NCBI RefSeq assembly: GCF_014649015.1 | Contig: NZ_BMSF01000001.1 | Location: 558,001-622,000 of the forward strand | Origin: Streptomyces narbonensis | Lineage (GTDB): Bacteria; Actinomycetota; Actinomycetes; Streptomycetales; Streptomycetaceae | DNA: 64,000 nt | Reading direction: 5' to 3' | In this document: positions 18,616 to 27,508 of the stretch, one piece after another | Layout of the letters: each line of letters begins with the position of its first letter | How positions within the stretch are numbered: position 1 is the stretch's first letter | Made by a program: the position numbers and the translations under genes | Notes under the pieces: model-generated | Databases searched by the model: none | Told to the model about the DNA's origin: nothing | What the model saw: the letters and a program-made list of their open reading frames with translations, nothing else

Positions 18616-20349
18616 GTGCTGCTCCGACTCCTCGCTCCCCGCCTCAGGCCCTACCGGGCCCTCCTCGCCCTCCTCGTCCTACTCCAGCTCGTCCAGTCCC
18701 TCGCCTCACTCGCCCTGCCCGCCCTCAACGCCGGAGTCATCGACGAGGGCGTCCTCCTCGGGGACACCGACCGTGTCCTCGGCGGGGGCGCCACGATGCT
18801 CGGCGTCACCCTCCTCCAGGCCGCCGCGGCCGCCGCCGCCACCTACACCGGTGCCAGGATCGCCATGGGAGTCGCCCGCGACCTGCGCTCCGAGGTCTTC
18901 CGCCGCGTCCAGGACTTCTCCGCCCAGGAGCGGGGCCGCTTCGGCACCGCCTCCCTCATCACCCGTACGACCAACGACGTCCAGCAGGTCCAGACGTTCA
19001 CCGTCCTCGTCCTGACGATGCTGGTCTCCGCGCCCCTGCTGTGCGTCGGCGGACTCGCCATGGCGCTGCGCCAGGACGTGCCGCTCGCCCTCGTCCTGCT
19101 CCTCTTCGTGCCCGTCATGACCGGTGCCGTCGGCACCGTCGTCCTGCGGATGCGACCCCTCTTCCGGGGCATGCAGGAGCGCGTCGACCGGGTCAACCGC
19201 GTGCTGCGCGAACAGATCACCGGCGTCCGCGTGGTCCGTGCCTTCGTCCGCGACCGGCACGAGCGGGAGCGGTTCGGCGCCGCCAACGACGAACTGCTCG
19301 CCGTCGGTCTCCGGGCCGGCCGGCTCCAGGCGCTCATGTTCCCGACGGTGCTCATCGTCTGGGAGGCGACGGCTGTCCTCCTCGTGTACGTCGGCGCCCA
19401 CCGCATCGACAGCGGCGCCCTCCAGCCCGGCGGGCTCGTCGCCTTCCTCGGCTACCTGCTCCAGACCGCCATGTCCGTGATGATGGTCCTCTTCCTCCTC
19501 ATGCACATGCCGCGCGCCGAGGTCGGCGCCGAGCGCATCCGCGAGGTCCTCGACACCCCGCTCTCCGTCACCCCGCCGGCCGATCCCGTCCGCACCCTCG
19601 AGGGCCCCGGCCGCCTCGACCTCACCGGCGTCGACTTCCGGTACCCGGGCGCCGAGGAGCCGGTCCTCAAGGACGTCGACCTCGTCGCACGCCCCGGGGA
19701 GACCACCGCGATCATCGGCTCCACCGGCAGCGGCAAGTCGACGCTCCTCGGGCTCGTGCCCCGCCTCTTCGACGCCACCGACGGCGAGGTCCGCGTCGAC
19801 GGCGTGGACGTCCGCGCCCTCGACCCCGCCCTGATGGCCAGGACCATCGGCCTCGTCTCCCAGAAGCCCTACCTCTTCTCGGGGACGGTGGCGTCGAACC
19901 TGCGGTACGGAAAGCCCGACGCGACCGACGAGGAGCTCTGGCACGCCCTGGAGACCGCCCAGGCCGCCGACTTCGTCCGGGCCCTCGACGAGGGCCTGGA
20001 CGCCCCGGTCACCCAGGGCGGCGGCAACTTCTCCGGCGGCCAGCGCCAGCGGCTCGCCATCGCCCGGGTCCTCGCAGCCCGCCCCCGCCTGTACCTCTTC
20101 GACGACTCCTTCTCCGCCCTCGACGCCCGCACCGACGCCCGGCTCCGCGAGGCGCTCCGCCGGGAGACGGCCGACGCGACCGTGGTGATCGTCGCCCAGC
20201 GCGTCTCCACCATCCGGCACGCCGACCGGATCGTCGTCCTCGACCGGGGCCGGACCGCCGGCACCGGCACCCACGAGTCCCTCATGCGGGACAGCGCCAC
20301 CTACCGGGAGATCGTCCTCTCCCAGCTCACCGAGGAGGAAGCCGCATGA
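18616..20349 (+). CDS. heterodimeric ABC exporter, degenerate-NBD half
   Basis: 577 residues: six-helix ABC exporter membrane domain then an NBD with Walker A GSTGSGKST (near 375), signature FSGGQRQ and Walker B LYLFDDS. The residue after Walker B is Asp instead of catalytic Glu, and the switch region reads AQRVSTI with Gln instead of His, so this half has a degenerate catalytic site. GTG start. Its stop overlaps the next gene's start (ATGA). Substrate unknown; a multidrug or lipid role is only family inference. Confidence 0.93.
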   Translation: MLLRLLAPRLRPYRALLALLVLLQLVQSLASLALPALNAGVIDEGVLLGDTDRVLGGGATMLGVTLLQAAAAAAATYTGARIAMGVARDLRSEVFRRVQDFSAQERGRFGTASLITRTTNDVQQVQTFTVLVLTMLVSAPLLCVGGLAMALRQDVPLALVLLLFVPVMTGAVGTVVLRMRPLFRGMQERVDRVNRVLREQITGVRVVRAFVRDRHERERFGAANDELLAVGLRAGRLQALMFPTVLIVWEATAVLLVYVGAHRIDSGALQPGGLVAFLGYLLQTAMSVMMVLFLLMHMPRAEVGAERIREVLDTPLSVTPPADPVRTLEGPGRLDLTGVDFRYPGAEEPVLKDVDLVARPGETTAIIGSTGSGKSTLLGLVPRLFDATDGEVRVDGVDVRALDPALMARTIGLVSQKPYLFSGTVASNLRYGKPDATDEELWHALETAQAADFVRALDEGLDAPVTQGGGNFSGGQRQRLAIARVLAARPRLYLFDDSFSALDARTDARLREALRRETADATVVIVAQRVSTIRHADRIVVLDRGRTAGTGTHESLMRDSATYREIVLSQLTEEEAA

Positions 20350-22256
20350 GTACGGCCACGGAGACCCGGCCCGACAACGACGGCACCGCCCCCGACCGCA
20401 CCACGACCTCCTCCCACCCCACCGCCCCCGCCCGCAGCGGCCCGCCGGCCAAGGAGCGCAGCCCCGGCCCCGGCCTGGCCACCCCGGCCCTCGAACGCTC
20501 CCTGGCCTTCCGCGCCTCCGGCCTCCGGCTCCTGCGCACCCTCGCCCCCGACCGGGCCCGCCTGATCGGCGTCCTCGCCGTCGGCGCCACGGCCGTCGGC
20601 CTCGGCGTCCTCAGCCCCCTGCTCCTCGGCCGCGCCACCGACCTCGTCGTCACCGGCGCCACCGGCCCGGCCGGGGTCGACTTCGCGGCCGTCGGCCGGC
20701 TCCTCGCCCTCTCCGTCCTGGTCGTCGCCGGCTCGTCCGTCTTCACCTGGGTCCAGCTGAGGATCGCCACCACCGTCGTCCAGCGGGCCGGCCTGCGCCT
20801 GCGCGAGCAGGCCCAGCACAAGCTGGCACGGCTGCCCCTCACGTACTTCGACCGCCAGCCGCGCGGCGAGGTCCTCTCCCGCACCACGAACGACATCGAC
20901 AACATCACCCAGACCCTCCAGCAGGCCTTCAGCCAGATGGTCCGCGCCCTGCTCACCCTCATCGGCGTCCTCGCGATGATGTTCTGGATCTCCCCGCTCC
21001 TCGCGCTCGTCGCCCTCGCCAGCGTGCCCGTCTCGGTCGCCGTCGCCGCCTTCGTCGGACGGCGCGCCCAGCCGCAGTTCGTGAAGCAGTGGGCGGTCAC
21101 CGGGCGGCTCGGCAGCCACGTCGAGGAGATGATCACCGGCCACACCGAAGTCGTCGCCTTCGGCCGGCGCGCCGAGGCCGTGGACCGCTTCGACGAGCTC
21201 GGCGAGGAGCTGTACCGGGCGAGCTTCCGCGCCCAGTTCGTCTCCGGCTTCATCCAGCCCGCACTGACCCTCGTCGGCAACCTCAACTACGTCGTCCTCG
21301 CCGTGGTCGGCGGCCTGCGGGTGGCGAGCGGCACCCTGACCGTCGGCGACGTGCAGGCCTTCATCCAGTACTCGTACGAGTTCAACGGCCCGATCAACCA
21401 GGTCGCCGCCATGGCCAACCTCCTCCAGTCCGGGGTGGCCTCCGCCGAGCGCGTCTTCGACCTCCTCGACGCCGACGAGGAGACCCCGGACCCGGCCGAG
21501 CCGGAGCGCCCCGCGCAGGTCAAGGGGCGGGTCTCCTTCGAGAAGGTCGCCTTCCGCTACGAGCCGGACAAGCCGCTCGTCGAGGACCTGTCGCTCACGG
21601 TCGAACCGGGCAGGACGGTCGCGATCGTCGGCCCGACGGGCGCCGGCAAGACGACCCTCGTCAACCTCCTCATGCGGTTCCACGAGGTCACCGGCGGCCG
21701 GATCACCCTCGACGGCACGGACATCGCGAAGATGTCCCGCGAGGAGCTGCGGGCCGGGATCGGCATGGTCCTCCAGGACACCTGGCTCTTCGGCGGCACC
21801 ATCGCCGACAACATCGCCTACGGCCTGCCCGGCGAGGTCTCCCGGGAGCGGATCGTCGAGGCCGCCAGGGCCGCGCACGCCGACCGCTTCGTCCGAACCC
21901 TCCCCGACGGGTACGACACGGTCCTCGACGAGGACGGGGGAGGCCTGAGCGCCGGCGAGAAGCAGCTGGTCACCCTCGCCAGGGCGTTCCTCTCCGAGCC
22001 GGTGATCCTCGTCCTCGACGAGGCCACCAGCTCCGTCGACACCCGCACCGAGCTCCTCGTCCAGCAGGCGATGTCGTCCCTCCGCGCGGGCCGCACCAGC
22101 TTCGTCGTCGCCCACCGGCTCTCCACGATCCGGGACGCGGACACGATCCTGGTCATGGACAGCGGGTCCATCGCCGAGCAGGGCACCCACGAGGAACTGC
22201 TCGCCGCAGGCGGCGCGTACGCCCGGCTGTACGAAGCCCAGTTCGCCGGAGCGTGA
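20346..22256 (+). CDS. heterodimeric ABC exporter, catalytic-NBD half
   Basis: 636 residues. A disordered Thr/Pro-rich N-terminal 50 residues, an exporter membrane domain (YFDRQPRGEVLSRTTNDIDN), and an NBD with GPTGAGKTT, signature LSAGEKQ, Walker B VLVLDEATSS and AHRLSTI. This half has canonical Glu and His. Pairs with the preceding gene, giving one active and one degenerate ATP site. Paralogous to 36832-38763. Confidence 0.93.
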   Translation: MSTATETRPDNDGTAPDRTTTSSHPTAPARSGPPAKERSPGPGLATPALERSLAFRASGLRLLRTLAPDRARLIGVLAVGATAVGLGVLSPLLLGRATDLVVTGATGPAGVDFAAVGRLLALSVLVVAGSSVFTWVQLRIATTVVQRAGLRLREQAQHKLARLPLTYFDRQPRGEVLSRTTNDIDNITQTLQQAFSQMVRALLTLIGVLAMMFWISPLLALVALASVPVSVAVAAFVGRRAQPQFVKQWAVTGRLGSHVEEMITGHTEVVAFGRRAEAVDRFDELGEELYRASFRAQFVSGFIQPALTLVGNLNYVVLAVVGGLRVASGTLTVGDVQAFIQYSYEFNGPINQVAAMANLLQSGVASAERVFDLLDADEETPDPAEPERPAQVKGRVSFEKVAFRYEPDKPLVEDLSLTVEPGRTVAIVGPTGAGKTTLVNLLMRFHEVTGGRITLDGTDIAKMSREELRAGIGMVLQDTWLFGGTIADNIAYGLPGEVSRERIVEAARAAHADRFVRTLPDGYDTVLDEDGGGLSAGEKQLVTLARAFLSEPVILVLDEATSSVDTRTELLVQQAMSSLRAGRTSFVVAHRLSTIRDADTILVMDSGSIAEQGTHEELLAAGGAYARLYEAQFAGA

Positions 22257-22276
22257 AGGCTCAGTACGGTGAGGGC

Positions 22277-22603
22277 GTGACCACTCTCGCCCTCACCGTC
22301 CTCACGACCACCGACAGCCCCGAGAAGGCCGAGACGCTCGCGCGCGGAGCCGTCGAGGCGCGGCTCGCCGCCTGCGCCCAGGTCTCCGGGCCCGTCACCT
22401 CCGTCTACCACTGGCAGCGGGCCATCGAGACCGCCGAGGAGTGGCAGGTGGTCTTCAAGACCACCGAGGCCCGCTACGAGGACCTGGAGGCCCACATCCT
22501 CGCCGCCCACGACTACGAGACGCCGGAGATCATCGCCACCCCCGTCGTCCGGGCCTCCTCCGCCTACCTGGCGTGGCTCGGCCGGGAGGTGGCGCACCCG
22601 TGA
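22277..22603 (+). CDS. cutA: CutA-like divalent-cation tolerance protein
   Basis: 108 residues with the CutA1 pattern: early LAACAQV, then YHWQ, EEWQVVFKTT and the C-terminal YETPEIIATPV block. Forms trimers related to PII; linked to metal tolerance but function in bacteria is uncertain. GTG 22277 follows TACGGT (22265-22270) by 6 nt. Stop overlaps the start of the next gene. Confidence 0.93.
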   Translation: MTTLALTVLTTTDSPEKAETLARGAVEARLAACAQVSGPVTSVYHWQRAIETAEEWQVVFKTTEARYEDLEAHILAAHDYETPEIIATPVVRASSAYLAWLGREVAHP

Positions 22604-22995
22604 CCGCGGCGGCCGACCTCATGACCCTGCCCTTCTTCGTGTACGGGACGCTCCGCCCCGGCGCCTACAACCACGACCGCCTCCTCCTCGGCCGGACGGC
22701 CGCCGAGGAGGCGGCCCGGCTCCCGGGCGCCCTCCTCCACGACGGCCCCGGCTACCCGTACGCGGTGCCGGGCGACGGCACGGTCGAGGGAACCCTCGTG
22801 ACGGCGGCGCCCGACGCGTACGGCGAACTGCTCGGGGCGCTGGACCGGATGGAGGGCGACGCCGGGTACGAGCGGGCGGTCGTCGAGGCGGTCCGGCTCC
22901 GCGACGGCGGGACTGTCCGGGCCTGGACCTACCTCGCGGCCCCCGGGACCGAGCTCGGCCCGCTCATCCCCACCGGCGACTGGTTCAGGGCCTAG
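22600..22995 (+). CDS. gamma-glutamylcyclotransferase (AIG2/GGCT fold)
   Basis: 131 residues from GTG 22600 (GTGA overlap with cutA) or 124 from ATG 22621. Contains FFVYGTLRPGAYNH (the conserved YGTLR loop) and the LLGALDRMEGD block whose Glu is the catalytic acid in this family. May cleave gamma-glutamyl groups to 5-oxoproline. Its TAG stop lies inside the left end of a palindromic element. Confidence 0.88.
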   Translation: MTAAADLMTLPFFVYGTLRPGAYNHDRLLLGRTAAEEAARLPGALLHDGPGYPYAVPGDGTVEGTLVTAAPDAYGELLGALDRMEGDAGYERAVVEAVRLRDGGTVRAWTYLAAPGTELGPLIPTGDWFRA

Positions 22996-23057
22996 GTCCT
23001 GTCGTCAAACTCCCGCCTGCCCTGCGGGCGGACGACGGGAGTTCGACGACAGGACCT
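22994..23057. mobile_element. short CTAG-bounded palindromic element (MITE-like)
   Basis: 22-bp inverted arms (AGGTCCTGTCGTCAAACTCC...; right arm complement with one mismatch) at 22994-23015 and 23036-23057 flank a 20-bp core. CTAG at the left, CTAA at the right. The same termini bound the longer element at 51655-51836. The RNA would fold into a long hairpin and may terminate cutA-GGCT transcription. Confidence 0.75.
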
Positions 23058-23114
23058 AACCGGCCCTGATCCGCCGGAGCAGGCCCTAGCCGTTCCTGAA
23101 CCGCCGGACACCCC

Positions 23115-25199
23115 CTAGCCGTCCCGCTCCAGGCGCACCGCGCACACCTTGAACTCGGGCATCCGGGAGACCGGATCGAGCGCCGGGTTCACGAGCGTGT
23201 TCGCCCGGCCCTCACCCGCCCAGTGGAACGGCATGAAGACGGTGTCCGGCCGGATCGCCGTCGTGATCCGGGCGGGGGCGACGGCCCGGCCCCGCCGCGA
23301 GACCACCGCGAGCCGCTCGCCCTCGGCCACCCCGACGCGCTCGGCGAGCCGCGGGTGCAGCTCGACGAAGGGGCCGGGCGCCGCCGCGTTCAGCTCGGCG
23401 ACCCGCCGGGTCTGCGCGCCCGACTGGTACTGGGACACGACCCGGCCCGTGGTGAGGACGACCGGGTACTCGGCGTCCGTCTCCTCCGCCGCCGCCCGGT
23501 GCACCACCGGCACGAACCGGGCCCGCCCGTCGGGCGTCGCGAAGCGGTCGAGGAAGAGCCGGGGTGTGCCGGCGTGGTCCTCGTCGGGACAGGGCCAGTA
23601 GACGCCCTGCTCCTCCTCGATGCGCCGGTAGTCGATGCCCGCGTAGTCGGCGGGGCCGCCGGCGGAGGCCCGCCGCAGCTCCTCGAAGACCTCCTCGGCA
23701 TCCGTCGGGAAGCCCTTCTCCCAGCCGAGCAGCCCGGCGATCCCGTGCAGCACCTCCAGGTCGCTGCGGACACCCGCGGGCGGGGTGAGGGCGCGGCGCC
23801 GCAGCAGCACCCTGCCCTCCAGGTTGGTCATGGTGCCGGTCTCCTCGGCCCACTGGGTGACGGGCAGGACGACGTCGGCGAGCGCGGCGGTCTCGGAGAG
23901 GACGACGTCCGCGACGGCGAGGAAGTCGAGCGAGCGCAGCCGCCCCTCGACGTGTGCGGCGCGCGGCGCGGAGACGACCGGGTTGGAGCCCATCAGGAGC
24001 AGGGCCTTCACGTCGCCGCCGAGCGCGTCGAGGAGCTCGTACGCACTCCGCCCCGGCCCGGGCAGCGACTCGGGGTCGACGCCCCACACCCCGGCGACGT
24101 GCGCACGGGCGGCCGGATCGTCGAGCTTGCGGTAGCCGGGCAGCTGGTCGGCCTTCTGGCCGTGCTCGCGGCCGCCCTGGCCGTTGCCCTGGCCGGTCAG
24201 GCAGCCGTAGCCGCTCAGCGGCCGGCCCGCCCTGCCGGTGGCGAGGCAGAGGTTGATCCAGGCGCCGACGGTGTCGGTGCCCTTGGACTGCTGCTCGGGG
24301 CCGCGCGCGGTCAGCACCATGCCGCTGCCGGCGTCGCAGAACATCGCGACCGCCTCGCGGAGCTCCGGCACGGACACGCCGGTGATCCGCTCGACCTGCT
24401 CGGGCCAGTGGGACATGGCCCCGGCCCGGGCCGCCGCCCAGCCGTCGGTGCGCGTCGCCACGAACTCCTCGTCCACGCGCCCTTCGGCCACCACGAGGTG
24501 GAGCATGCCGAGGGCGAGCGCGAGGTCGGTGCCGGGGCGCGGCGCGAGGTGGAGGTCGGCCTGCTCGGCGGTGCGGGTGCGGCGAGGGTCGACGACGATC
24601 AGCTTCCCGCCGTTCTCCCGCAGCTCGGTGAGGTAGCGCAGGGCCGGCGGCATGGTCTCGGCGAGGTTGGAGCCGACGAGGATCACGCAGCCGGTCCTCG
24701 GGATGTCGTCCAGGGGGAAGGGGAGTCCCCGGTCGAGGCCGAAGGCCCGCTGGTGCGCGGCGGCGGCGGACGACATGCAGAAGCGCCCGTTGTAGTCGAT
24801 CTGCGAGGTGCCGAGCACGAGCCGGGCGAACTTCCCCAGCGTGTAGGCCTTCTCGTTGGTGAGCCCGCCGCCGCCGAAGACCCCCACGGCATCGGCACCG
24901 TGGTCGGCGCGGGTCCTGTGCAGTCCGTCGGCGACGGCGGCGAGCGCCTCCTCCCAGGTCGCGGGCCGCAGATCCCCCGTGTCAGGGCATCGGACCAGGG
25001 GCTCGGTGAGCCGGACCCGGGAGGAGAGTACGGAGGGGGCGGTGCGGCCCTTGCCGCACAGGGCGCCCCGGTTGACGGGGAAGTCGGTCCGCTCGACCAC
25101 CTCGGCGGGCAGCTCCGCGGCGCCGGTGGGGCGGAGCGACATGCCGCACTGTAGGGCGCAGTAGGGGCAGTGGGTCGGGACGGCGGTGGCGTCGGACAT
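23115..25199 (-). CDS. nasA: assimilatory nitrate reductase, molybdopterin catalytic subunit
   Basis: 694 residues, DMSO-reductase superfamily. N-terminal [4Fe-4S] ligands in CPYCALQCG and CGKG; Mo-ligand Cys in NGRFCMSSA (near 148); MGD-binding segments follow to a C-terminal domain with RVVSQYQSGAQTRR and MPFHWAGE. Reduces nitrate to nitrite in the cytosol, feeding NirBD. No small subunit or FAD domain is fused; the electron donor may be the 11240-12457 flavoprotein. The upstream space is short (45 bp) and carries GlnR-like boxes. Confidence 0.95.
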   Translation of the reverse strand: MSDATAVPTHCPYCALQCGMSLRPTGAAELPAEVVERTDFPVNRGALCGKGRTAPSVLSSRVRLTEPLVRCPDTGDLRPATWEEALAAVADGLHRTRADHGADAVGVFGGGGLTNEKAYTLGKFARLVLGTSQIDYNGRFCMSSAAAAHQRAFGLDRGLPFPLDDIPRTGCVILVGSNLAETMPPALRYLTELRENGGKLIVVDPRRTRTAEQADLHLAPRPGTDLALALGMLHLVVAEGRVDEEFVATRTDGWAAARAGAMSHWPEQVERITGVSVPELREAVAMFCDAGSGMVLTARGPEQQSKGTDTVGAWINLCLATGRAGRPLSGYGCLTGQGNGQGGREHGQKADQLPGYRKLDDPAARAHVAGVWGVDPESLPGPGRSAYELLDALGGDVKALLLMGSNPVVSAPRAAHVEGRLRSLDFLAVADVVLSETAALADVVLPVTQWAEETGTMTNLEGRVLLRRRALTPPAGVRSDLEVLHGIAGLLGWEKGFPTDAEEVFEELRRASAGGPADYAGIDYRRIEEEQGVYWPCPDEDHAGTPRLFLDRFATPDGRARFVPVVHRAAAEETDAEYPVVLTTGRVVSQYQSGAQTRRVAELNAAAPGPFVELHPRLAERVGVAEGERLAVVSRRGRAVAPARITTAIRPDTVFMPFHWAGEGRANTLVNPALDPVSRMPEFKVCAVRLERDG

Positions 25200-25221
25200 G
25201 CCGCCAGCGTGAGTCAGGAGT

Positions 25222-25248
25222 GTTACGCGGGGCGGCGCCCCGTATTAC
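25222..25248 (-). promoter_or_regulatory. possible GlnR half-sites before nasA
   Basis: On the minus strand GTAAT (25244-25248) and GTAAC (25222-25226) are 17 bp apart, the 22-bp phase expected for two GTNAC boxes with one middle box between. The middle box is not GAAAC. It overlaps the end of the gene upstream. Confidence 0.35.
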
Positions 25249-25961
25249 GGGCGCGGTGCCATGCTCTCCGTCGGCCGCTGCTCCCGGGGTGAGGCCAGCG
25301 CCTCGGTGACGCCCTTCTCCTCGGGGCCGAGGAAGTGCGGGTCGGGCCGGAGCGCGGCGTCAAGGGAGGCCTTGCCGGCGGCGAAGAGCTCCCGGGTGGT
25401 GCCGTAGTACCAGGTGGCGTCGTGGGGTTCGGCGACGCCGACGCCGTGCGCCTCGACGCCCGCCCTGCCGCACAGTGCGACGGCCCGCTTGATGTGGAAG
25501 TCCTGGGTGACGAGGACGGCCCGGTCGACGCCGAAGACCTTCTTGGCCCGGACGCAGGAGTCCCAGGTGTCGAAGCCCGCGTAGTCGCTGACGATCCGCC
25601 CGTCGGGCACCCCGCGCTCGGTGAGGTAGGTGCGCATGGCGCTGGGCTCGTCGTACGCGGTCCTGCTGTTGTCGCCGGTGACGAGCAGGACCCGGACCTT
25701 GCCCTCGCGGTACAGCTCGGCGGCCGTGTCGAGCCGGTGCGCGAGATACGGGGTGGGGCGCCCCTTCCACAGCCCGGCGCCGAACACGACGGCGACGTCC
25801 CGGGCGGGCACGTCGGCGGTCGTGTGCAGCTTCCCGGCGGCGGCGGTGTGCATCCAGGTCGCGGGGGTGAGCGCGAGGACCGCTCCCAGCATGACGGCCT
25901 GGACGGTGCGGCGGCGCGCCCGGGTGGTGCGGGGTATCAGCCGGGTGAACCGTGCCGTCAT
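25245..25961 (-). CDS. SanA/YdcF-like membrane protein (DUF218)
   Basis: 238 residues. Arg-rich N terminus, one helix (AVMLGAVLALTPATW), then a DUF218 domain with VVFGAGLWKGRPTPYLAHRLDTAAELYREGKV, LLVTGDNS and VTQDFHIKRAV, typical of SanA (vancomycin exclusion) and YdcF proteins. Probably an envelope enzyme or binding protein; no activity is established. ATG 25961 has GGAGG 7 nt upstream. Stop is TAA at 25245. Confidence 0.9.
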   Translation of the reverse strand: MTARFTRLIPRTTRARRRTVQAVMLGAVLALTPATWMHTAAAGKLHTTADVPARDVAVVFGAGLWKGRPTPYLAHRLDTAAELYREGKVRVLLVTGDNSRTAYDEPSAMRTYLTERGVPDGRIVSDYAGFDTWDSCVRAKKVFGVDRAVLVTQDFHIKRAVALCGRAGVEAHGVGVAEPHDATWYYGTTRELFAAGKASLDAALRPDPHFLGPEEKGVTEALASPREQRPTESMAPRP

Positions 25962-25998
25962 GCGGAAACCTCCGTGGGGGCGTGGCGGTGGCGGTCTG

Positions 25999-26721
25999 TC
26001 ACCCCGTCCGACGCGCTTCGGCACCGTTCGGTTCGCCGGTCGCCCGGAGTGTTCCGTACAGCACACCGGAAAGGCCCAGGCCGATGACCATGCCGAGGAG
26101 CTGGGCGGCGGCGAAGGCGGGCACCGAGCCGGGGGCGATCCCGGTGAAGGAGTCGGAGAAGGAGCGGCCGAGGGTGGCTGCCGGATTGGCGAAGGAGCCG
26201 GAGGAGGTGAACCAGATCGCCGCCCCGATGTACCCGGCGACCGCGACCGGGGCGAGCCCGGGCCGGCCGATGTGGCGCAGCCCCTGCACGACGAGGACGA
26301 GCCCGGCGGTGGCGACGGCCTCGCCGAGGAGGAGGTGGAGCGCCCCGCGGGGTTCGGTGGCCCAGGCGCCGGGCGCCCGCCCGAACATCGCCTCGGCGAG
26401 CACGGCGCCGCTGACGGCTCCGGCGATCTGGGCGCCGATGTAGGCGAGGACCTCGCGCCCGCCGCGCTCGTGGCGGCGGGACCACCACTCCGAGAGGGTC
26501 ACGACGGGATTGAAGTGGGCCCCGGAGAGCGGGCCGATGAGGGCGATGAGCAGGCCGAGGCCGAGGGCGGAGGCGGCGGCGTTGGCGAGCAGGCGGACAC
26601 CGATGTCCTGGCTGAGGGAGTCGGCGCGGATGCCGGAGCCGACGATGACGGCGACGAGGGCGGCGGTGCCGATGAACTCGGCGGCCGTACGCCGGGAAAG
26701 AGAGGGCGGGGACATTCTCAT
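25999..26721 (-). CDS. aquaporin/MIP-family channel
   Basis: 240 residues, six hydrophobic helices with the paired MIP motifs: NPV in GAHFNPVVT (near 70) and NPA in GSFANPAATLG (near 185). Moves water, glycerol or other small neutral solutes; the first motif being NPV is a known variant. ATG 26721 follows TACATT by 7 nt, likely leaderless (alternative ATG 26715). A palindrome lies on that -10. Ends 37 bp before the DUF218 gene start. Confidence 0.92.
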   Translation of the reverse strand: MRMSPPSLSRRTAAEFIGTAALVAVIVGSGIRADSLSQDIGVRLLANAAASALGLGLLIALIGPLSGAHFNPVVTLSEWWSRRHERGGREVLAYIGAQIAGAVSGAVLAEAMFGRAPGAWATEPRGALHLLLGEAVATAGLVLVVQGLRHIGRPGLAPVAVAGYIGAAIWFTSSGSFANPAATLGRSFSDSFTGIAPGSVPAFAAAQLLGMVIGLGLSGVLYGTLRATGEPNGAEARRTG

Positions 26722-26722
26722 A

Positions 26723-26749
26723 GCGGAAAATGTATTCCGCAGAACGGAA
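26723..26749. promoter_or_regulatory. overlapping TTCCG palindromes at the aquaporin promoter
   Basis: GCGGAA-N6-TTCCGC (26723-26740) and TTCCG-N5-CGGAA (26735-26749) share a half-site. The first dyad covers the aquaporin -10 (TACATT, minus strand 26729-26734). Likely a repressor operator; the regulator is unknown. Confidence 0.55.
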
Positions 26750-26800
26750 CACGAAAAGAAACAGGGGGCAGAAATCGGGGGACGCACCTACGATCCGCGC

Positions 26801-27487
26801 ATGATCATCGATGCCGTCCGCAACAACGCCGAGTGGTGCGAGGCCATGTGCCGCGCCCACGGACACCCCGGCACCTTCGGCCCCCGAGCTTGGACCAACG
26901 ACCGCCGCACGCCGCTGTACTACCCGGACGCGGTGACCCTCACCGAGGACGCGGACGTGCGGGATGTCCTGGCCGGCATCGACCGCAGCACCCCCGGAGC
27001 CTCCGTCAAGGACAGCTTCGGCCGCCTCGACCTGGCCACCGAGGGGTTCCGCCTCCTCTTCGAGGCGCGGTGGATCGCCCGCCCCGCGGGCCTTCCCGTC
27101 CCCGCCGCCACCGGCGACTGGCGCCCGGTCCGCACCCCGCAGGAACTCACCGCCTGGGCCCTCGCGTGGAGCGACGGCGACGAGGAGGAGGCGGAGCTCT
27201 TCCGCCCCGCACTCCTCGCCGACGGGGCCACGACGATCGTCGCGGGGTACGCGGCCGACGGCCGGATCCTCGGCGGCGCGGTCCTCAGCGACAGCGGCGC
27301 GGTGACCGGCGTCTCCAACCTCTTCACCACCGGGGACACCGACCCCGCCCGGGCCTGGGCGGGGTGCCTGAACCTCGCCGACGCCACCCGCCCCGTCGTC
27401 GGCTACGAGGGGGGCGACGACCTCGCCCCAGCCCTCGCCGCAGGCTTCGAGGAGACCGGACCGCTCCGGGTCTGGCTGGACGCCTGA
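26801..27487 (+). CDS. GNAT-like uncharacterised protein
   Basis: 228 residues. The N-terminal half (NNAEWCEAMCRAHG; RTPLYYPDAVTL) and the C-terminal half with GVSNLFTTGD and VVGYEGGDDLAPALAAGFEETGPLRVW resemble a family of actinobacterial acetyltransferase-like proteins; the acetyl-CoA P-loop is not clear. Substrate unknown. TACGAT (26789-26794) ends 6 nt before ATG, likely leaderless. Divergent from the aquaporin with 79 bp between starts. Confidence 0.75.
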   Translation: MIIDAVRNNAEWCEAMCRAHGHPGTFGPRAWTNDRRTPLYYPDAVTLTEDADVRDVLAGIDRSTPGASVKDSFGRLDLATEGFRLLFEARWIARPAGLPVPAATGDWRPVRTPQELTAWALAWSDGDEEEAELFRPALLADGATTIVAGYAADGRILGGAVLSDSGAVTGVSNLFTTGDTDPARAWAGCLNLADATRPVVGYEGGDDLAPALAAGFEETGPLRVWLDA

Positions 27488-27508
27488 GAGCCGTCCGGGG
27501 CCGGGCCG

